DNA from: Candidatus Acidiferrales bacterium
GTDB taxonomy: Bacteria; Acidobacteriota; Terriglobia; Acidoferrales; UBA7541
DNA length: 9,119 nucleotides
Assembly (NCBI GenBank): GCA_030043155.1
Contig: JASHYE010000088.1
Location: 1 to 9,119 of the forward strand
Reading direction: 5' to 3'
Positions 5,834 to 9,119 of the stretch are shown here, in pieces. The first letter of the stretch is position 1, and every line of letters begins with the position of its first letter. The notes under the pieces are model-generated. The model was not told the DNA's origin and ran no database searches. It saw only the letters and a program-made list of their open reading frames with translations. The position numbers were made by a program, and so were the translations under genes.

Positions 5834-7951
5834 ATGGGCCGAAGAATGGGTTCGCTCTTCGTGGGATTCGCGTTGCTCGGAGGCGTCTTCGCAGCAGGAT
5901 GCGGAGGGGGCTCAAGCAGCCCTATTACCGGCGTAACGATCGCCAGCTCGACGACGACACTCGACCAAGGTCAAAGCGCGAATGTGACGGCCTCCGTTTC
6001 TACGACCGGCGGCTCAGTGAGCACAGCAGTCACGTGGTCACTCTCCAGTTCGGGATGCTCCGGCACAGCGTGCGGCACGCTGACGAACCAGACGGCGGGT
6101 TCGGTCACCTATAATGCGCCGGCCTCATTGCCCTCGACTATCACGGTGACGGTGATCGCGACATCGGTGGCCGATCCCACGAAGTCAGCTGTGGTTGGCA
6201 TCCTGCTCGAAGCCGTCAGTGTCACGATTGAAAACAAGGTGACAGAAATTGCGGCAACGAGTGCAATGGTCTTCGACAACTTCGAGGCAATCGCGCAGAA
6301 CGATCCAACCAGCCAGAGCGTCACTTGGACGCTCACGGCAAATGGCGCGCCGTGCTCGCCTGGATGCGGCACGATTTCGAACTTGACCCCATACTTTGTT
6401 TCTTATGCACCTCCGGCTACTGTTCCCACCGCGCCGGCCAATAAGCCGACCCTTACGGCAATTTCAGTAACGAATCCGACAAAGTCGGACACGGACACAT
6501 TCACTATTTTTGATGGAGCAACCGCGTGCGGCACGGGCGGAAACGAAGGCATTCTCAAAGGCAACTACGCCATCATGGTGCAAGGCTGGAGCGGAAGCGG
6601 CACTGGGACGCCGATTATCTATGCAGCGAGCTTCACGGCAGATGGAACAGGCAAAATCACATCCGGGCAAGACCAATACAATCCTTACGCCAACTTTGCG
6701 TATGCCGGCGAGACTGTGCTGGCATCGGCCAGCTCTTATTCAGTAGGTCCGGACAATCGCGGCTGCCTTATCTTGACCGACAATAGGGAAAATACCTTTA
6801 ACTTCCACTTCTCGCTTGGCGGCGTGACCGGAGGAATTGCATCGAAGGGAGACGTAATTTTCTTGAATCAGCAATTAGAAAGCCCGGAAAATGGAACGGG
6901 AATCCTTCGGCAGCAGGATCCAACCGCGTTTTCGCTCAGCTCTCTCGCAGGAAATTTTGCTTTCGGCGTGGACGGCTGGGATGACACCAGCGGCAGTTTG
7001 AATCACTTCGTCCTGGCTGGCTCATTCGCGCAGAGCAATGGGAATCTTTCCAGCCTGGATTTCGATGGGAATGACGGCGGTAAACTGCTTACAACCGGAG
7101 GAGTCCAGCAACTGGGAAGCTTTGGCACGATTCCCGCGATCGCCCCGCTGGATGGGCAGGCAACTACTATGCTGAGTCTGGGCGGCAACGTGGAGCAGGA
7201 ATACGTTGAAGTATACGTTATCAACTCGTCAGAGTTCTTCTTTGTCTCACTTACGACTGCTGGAGCGCCTGAGTTTAGCGGGATTGCCATCGCCGCGCCA
7301 AGCTCATTTAGCGCCTCTTCCCTTTCGCCGAATTACATTTTCCATTTGACCGGAAGCGCGTCGGGAGTAACGTCGACAGGGATCGGGTTGGCGAGTCTCT
7401 CGGGAGGATTATCGGGAAGTATTACAGGAACTCTCGACGAATATACTTCCGGCACGGCAAGCACTGAGAACATATCGGGGAATTATGCTTTGGGCGCGAA
7501 TTCCGGCGGACGGTTGGTGATCACAGGCGCCAGCCCGGATACGTCTCCGGTGTGCTATCTTACAACTCCACTCGACAATATCGCCGCCTTCTGCGCCAGC
7601 ACAGACGCGACAGCGAGTCTCGGCATTTTTGATACGCAGCCGGCTGCGACCTATAGCAACAGCTCGCTCTCAGGGAACTTCTTCTTTGGAACCAATGAGC
7701 CGGGCGACAACACGGTTCCGGATCTTTCCGGGGTAGCGTCCATTTCCTCCGGCAATTTGACCGGCACAGAAGATTCGAGCGCCGCCGGCGGATTTACGCT
7801 TGGCACGGCGTTCAACGCGGCGCTCTCGATTCATGCAAACGGCGCCGGCACCCTGGGTGCAAATACGGTGGCGGTAACGAATGGGACGGTGCTTTTCTTC
7901 ATCAACGAGGCGAATGACGCGCCGGCTGTGGTGCAGACCTTCGAGCAGTAA
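5834..7951 (+). CDS. Secreted lipoprotein with Ig-like domains and repeated beta modules
   Basis: The 705-residue protein begins with a lipoprotein signal: Arg3-Arg4, a hydrophobic stretch (7-19), then AAGC with the lipidated Cys at 23, followed by a flexible GGGSSSP linker. Two Ig-like domains follow (about 30-127 and 128-226). They share VTW(S/T)L (66-70, 163-167), a CGT(L/I) turn (80-83, 178-181), a Y-x-A/P-P segment and a closing (D/N)PTKS (114-118, 215-218). The C-terminal two-thirds holds five related beta modules, starting at GNYAIMVQGW (243), GNFAFGVDGW (373), PNYIFHLTGS (499), GNYALGAN (549) and GNFFFGTN (614). Composition is rich in Gly, Ser and Thr, with a few Cys pairs. I infer a surface or periplasmic binding or adhesive role; no enzyme motif was seen. 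Similar modular lipoproteins are common in Acidobacteria. The gene stands alone on the plus strand. Confidence 0.85.
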   Translation: MGRRMGSLFVGFALLGGVFAAGCGGGSSSPITGVTIASSTTTLDQGQSANVTASVSTTGGSVSTAVTWSLSSSGCSGTACGTLTNQTAGSVTYNAPASLPSTITVTVIATSVADPTKSAVVGILLEAVSVTIENKVTEIAATSAMVFDNFEAIAQNDPTSQSVTWTLTANGAPCSPGCGTISNLTPYFVSYAPPATVPTAPANKPTLTAISVTNPTKSDTDTFTIFDGATACGTGGNEGILKGNYAIMVQGWSGSGTGTPIIYAASFTADGTGKITSGQDQYNPYANFAYAGETVLASASSYSVGPDNRGCLILTDNRENTFNFHFSLGGVTGGIASKGDVIFLNQQLESPENGTGILRQQDPTAFSLSSLAGNFAFGVDGWDDTSGSLNHFVLAGSFAQSNGNLSSLDFDGNDGGKLLTTGGVQQLGSFGTIPAIAPLDGQATTMLSLGGNVEQEYVEVYVINSSEFFFVSLTTAGAPEFSGIAIAAPSSFSASSLSPNYIFHLTGSASGVTSTGIGLASLSGGLSGSITGTLDEYTSGTASTENISGNYALGANSGGRLVITGASPDTSPVCYLTTPLDNIAAFCASTDATASLGIFDTQPAATYSNSSLSGNFFFGTNEPGDNTVPDLSGVASISSGNLTGTEDSSAAGGFTLGTAFNAALSIHANGAGTLGANTVAVTNGTVLFFINEANDAPAVVQTFEQ

Positions 7952-8067
7952 GCGGATCTGCGTCAATTCGCTCGAAACGGAGGCTGTCCAATCTTCGCGA
8001 TAAAACTGCGAGTACATCCGTCCAAGCGTTTGTTTCGCATTTCAGAGGCGAAATTGCGTGATTCGGC

Positions 8068-8114
8068 GCGGGAAAAGCGGCGCTGGGCGTTTTGAGTTTT
8101 CTCCATTTTCCCGC
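8068..8114. repeat. Perfect 9-bp inverted repeat with 29-base loop
   Basis: GCGGGAAAA (8068-8076) and TTTTCCCGC (8106-8114) are exact reverse complements. The loop is GC-rich at its start and T-rich at its end (GTTTTGAGTTTTCTCC). In RNA this could form a long-loop hairpin; in DNA the arms could be operator half-sites. It lies between the lipoprotein stop and korA, so either termination of the first gene or control of the second is possible. Confidence 0.4.
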
Positions 8115-8174
8115 TGTGTTACGCTTGTCGTTGAGCACATGTGGGGAGTCCCCGCGAATTGAATCCTGCTGGAA

Positions 8175-8243
8175 GTGAATCGACGTTCGGCGGAGCGCGC
8201 GGCGGCGCTGTGGCTGGACAACAACAAATCCGAGGGTCGATAG
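8175..8243 (+). other. Possible 22-codon leader ORF or gene remnant before korA
   Basis: A GTG at 8175 opens 22 codons ending at TAG 8241-8243, 4 bases before the korA ATG. The predicted peptide continues NRRSAERAAALWLDNN. Third codon positions are mostly G or C, as in the neighbouring genes, whereas the korA frame over the same bases is not coding-like. The same frame continues upstream as codons interrupted by TGA at 8160-8162 (an ATG at 8139 gives MWGVPAN before it). It could be a translated leader coupled to korA, a pseudogene tail, or chance. There is no good ribosome binding site. Confidence 0.25.
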
Positions 8244-8247
8244 GCGA

Positions 8248-9119
8248 ATGAGCGCAAGCTTTTCATGGATGATCGGCGGGCCGCAAGGAAGCGGCTTGAA
8301 CGTGAGCGCGGAGATTTTCGCGAAAGCGCTGAGCCGGTCGGGTTACTACGTTTTCGGACAGATCGAATACCACTCGAACATCAAAGGAAAACACAGCGCG
8401 TACAAATTGCGGATTTCGGATGAGCCGGTTGCTTCGCACAGCGAACAGGTGCATCTGCTTTCGTCGCTGGACGAAGAAACGCTGGTTGGCGATCTCTACC
8501 ACGAGTTTCCGGCGCATCGCGGGCATGTGCATGAAGTCGCCGCTGGCGGCGCGATTCTTTACGACGTGGAACAGAAAAGATTCGCGGAAACGATCGAGCG
8601 CAAAGACATTTTTCTTTGGGAGATGCCGTACGCGGAGCTTCTCGATCGCGCGCTGACGGAAGCCGGAAAGCCGGGGCAGGCACGGGCGTACCGAATCATG
8701 ACCAACACGCTGGCGCTCGGCGCGTCGACGGGGGCGGTGGGATTTGATTTTGAGCCGGTCGCCACGGCCATTCGCGACAGCTTCGGCGCAAAAGCGGGTA
8801 AAGTTGCCGATCTGAATGTGAATGCGGCCCGATATGCATATGAATACGCGAAGGAAAAATTCGCGCATCAGCTGAAATTTTCGCTGCCGCCGGCTCCGGC
8901 GAAACGCGAGCAGATTCTTGTAAAAGGCACGCAGGCCGTCGGCATGGCGAAAATCAAGGCGGGCGTGGGATTGCAAACCTATTACCCGATTTCACCGGCG
9001 ACGGATGAAAGCGTCTATCTCGAAGGCTATCAGAGCGAGCAAAACTTGGTTGTGCTGCAAACCGAAGACGAAGTTTCCGCGATTGATGCGGCGGTGATGG
9101 GAGCGCACGGCGGCGTGCG
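8248..9119 (+). CDS. korA: 2-oxoacid:acceptor oxidoreductase, fused gamma-alpha subunit, N-terminal part
   Basis: The 290 visible residues start with the gamma domain: MIGGPQGSGLNVSAEIFAKA (residues 8-27), a glycine-rich turn like the family's GxGGQG, then GQIEYHSNIKGKHS (37-50). This domain runs to about residue 200. A linker (about 205-222) leads to the alpha (pyrimidine-binding) domain, ILVKGTQAVGMAKIKAGV (223-240), with YPISPATD (246-253) replacing the usual YPITP and with TEDEVSAIDAAVMGA (272-286). With a beta subunit that binds thiamine diphosphate, normally encoded next door, such enzymes decarboxylate 2-oxoglutarate or other 2-oxoacids to acyl-CoA using ferredoxin. The gene runs off the right edge, so the beta gene cannot be seen. 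The ATG at 8248 gives the expected family N-terminus; the ribosome binding site is weak (GAGGG at 8232-8236 is 11 bases away). Substrate cannot be told from this part, so the symbol is provisional. Confidence 0.88.
   Translation, partial: MSASFSWMIGGPQGSGLNVSAEIFAKALSRSGYYVFGQIEYHSNIKGKHSAYKLRISDEPVASHSEQVHLLSSLDEETLVGDLYHEFPAHRGHVHEVAAGGAILYDVEQKRFAETIERKDIFLWEMPYAELLDRALTEAGKPGQARAYRIMTNTLALGASTGAVGFDFEPVATAIRDSFGAKAGKVADLNVNAARYAYEYAKEKFAHQLKFSLPPAPAKREQILVKGTQAVGMAKIKAGVGLQTYYPISPATDESVYLEGYQSEQNLVVLQTEDEVSAIDAAVMGAHGGV

Larger units (their letters stand above)
7952..8247. other. Intergenic region between the lipoprotein gene and korA
   Basis: This 296-base gap holds no complete recognisable gene. 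It contains a small perfect hairpin (TTTCGC 8033-8038 with GCGAAA 8048-8053, 9-base loop), the 9-bp inverted repeat at 8068-8114, the 11-base palindrome GGGGA-G-TCCCC at 8143-8153, and a coding-like block just before korA. No convincing T-tract terminator and no good -35/-10 pair for korA were found. Confidence 0.5.

Noticed and set aside
8263..8976. 237-codon open frame on the minus strand
   Set aside because: It is antisense to the KorA-like gene and gives an arginine-rich product; the plus strand carries the YPISP and gamma-domain motifs.

Overview
The window is ordinary chromosomal DNA from a bacterium that most resembles an acidobacterium (Terriglobia-like). Three things support this. 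An 822-residue double-module orphan permease of the ADOP type (acidobacterial duplicated orphan permease) has no ATPase gene beside it. A large secreted lipoprotein carries Ig-like and repeated beta modules rich in Gly, Ser and Thr, of a style common in that phylum. An intergenic pair of hairpins with TAAA loops resembles intergenic palindromes I recall from those genomes. The phylum is an inference from gene content; no marker gene was searched.

Bases 1-5669 are read on the minus strand. In transcription order they encode an MmcQ/YjbR-family protein (5319-5669), the ADOP permease (2728-5196), a DoxX-like membrane protein with a soluble C-terminal domain (1311-2669), a stand-alone ERCC4/XPF-type nuclease (528-1133), and the N-terminal 85 residues of LexA (1-255, running off the left edge). 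The gaps hold several control signals: a well-formed promoter for lexA (281-310) and one for the DoxX-like gene (2692-2721), an imperfect direct repeat upstream of the nuclease (1174-1222), and a REP-like double hairpin between the nuclease and lexA (435-490).

At about 5.7 kb the transcription direction switches. A short divergent region carries overlapping promoter candidates for both strands. The plus strand then encodes a 705-residue lipoprotein (5834-7951) and, after a 296-base gap, the start of a 2-oxoacid:acceptor oxidoreductase with fused gamma and alpha domains (KorA-like, 8248 to the right edge). The gap holds a perfect 9-bp inverted repeat and, just before korA, a short block that looks coding but fits no complete gene.

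The genes do not form one pathway. The most coherent link is the nuclease gene directly upstream of the SOS regulator lexA in the same orientation, which suggests a DNA-repair neighbourhood. The ADOP permease and DoxX-like protein are both envelope proteins and lie 58 bases apart, but the second has its own promoter. I see no tRNA, rRNA, CRISPR array, insertion sequence, prophage gene or obviously novel multi-gene system. The best leads are the lexA-nuclease neighbourhood with its repeat sites, and the coding-like leader before korA.
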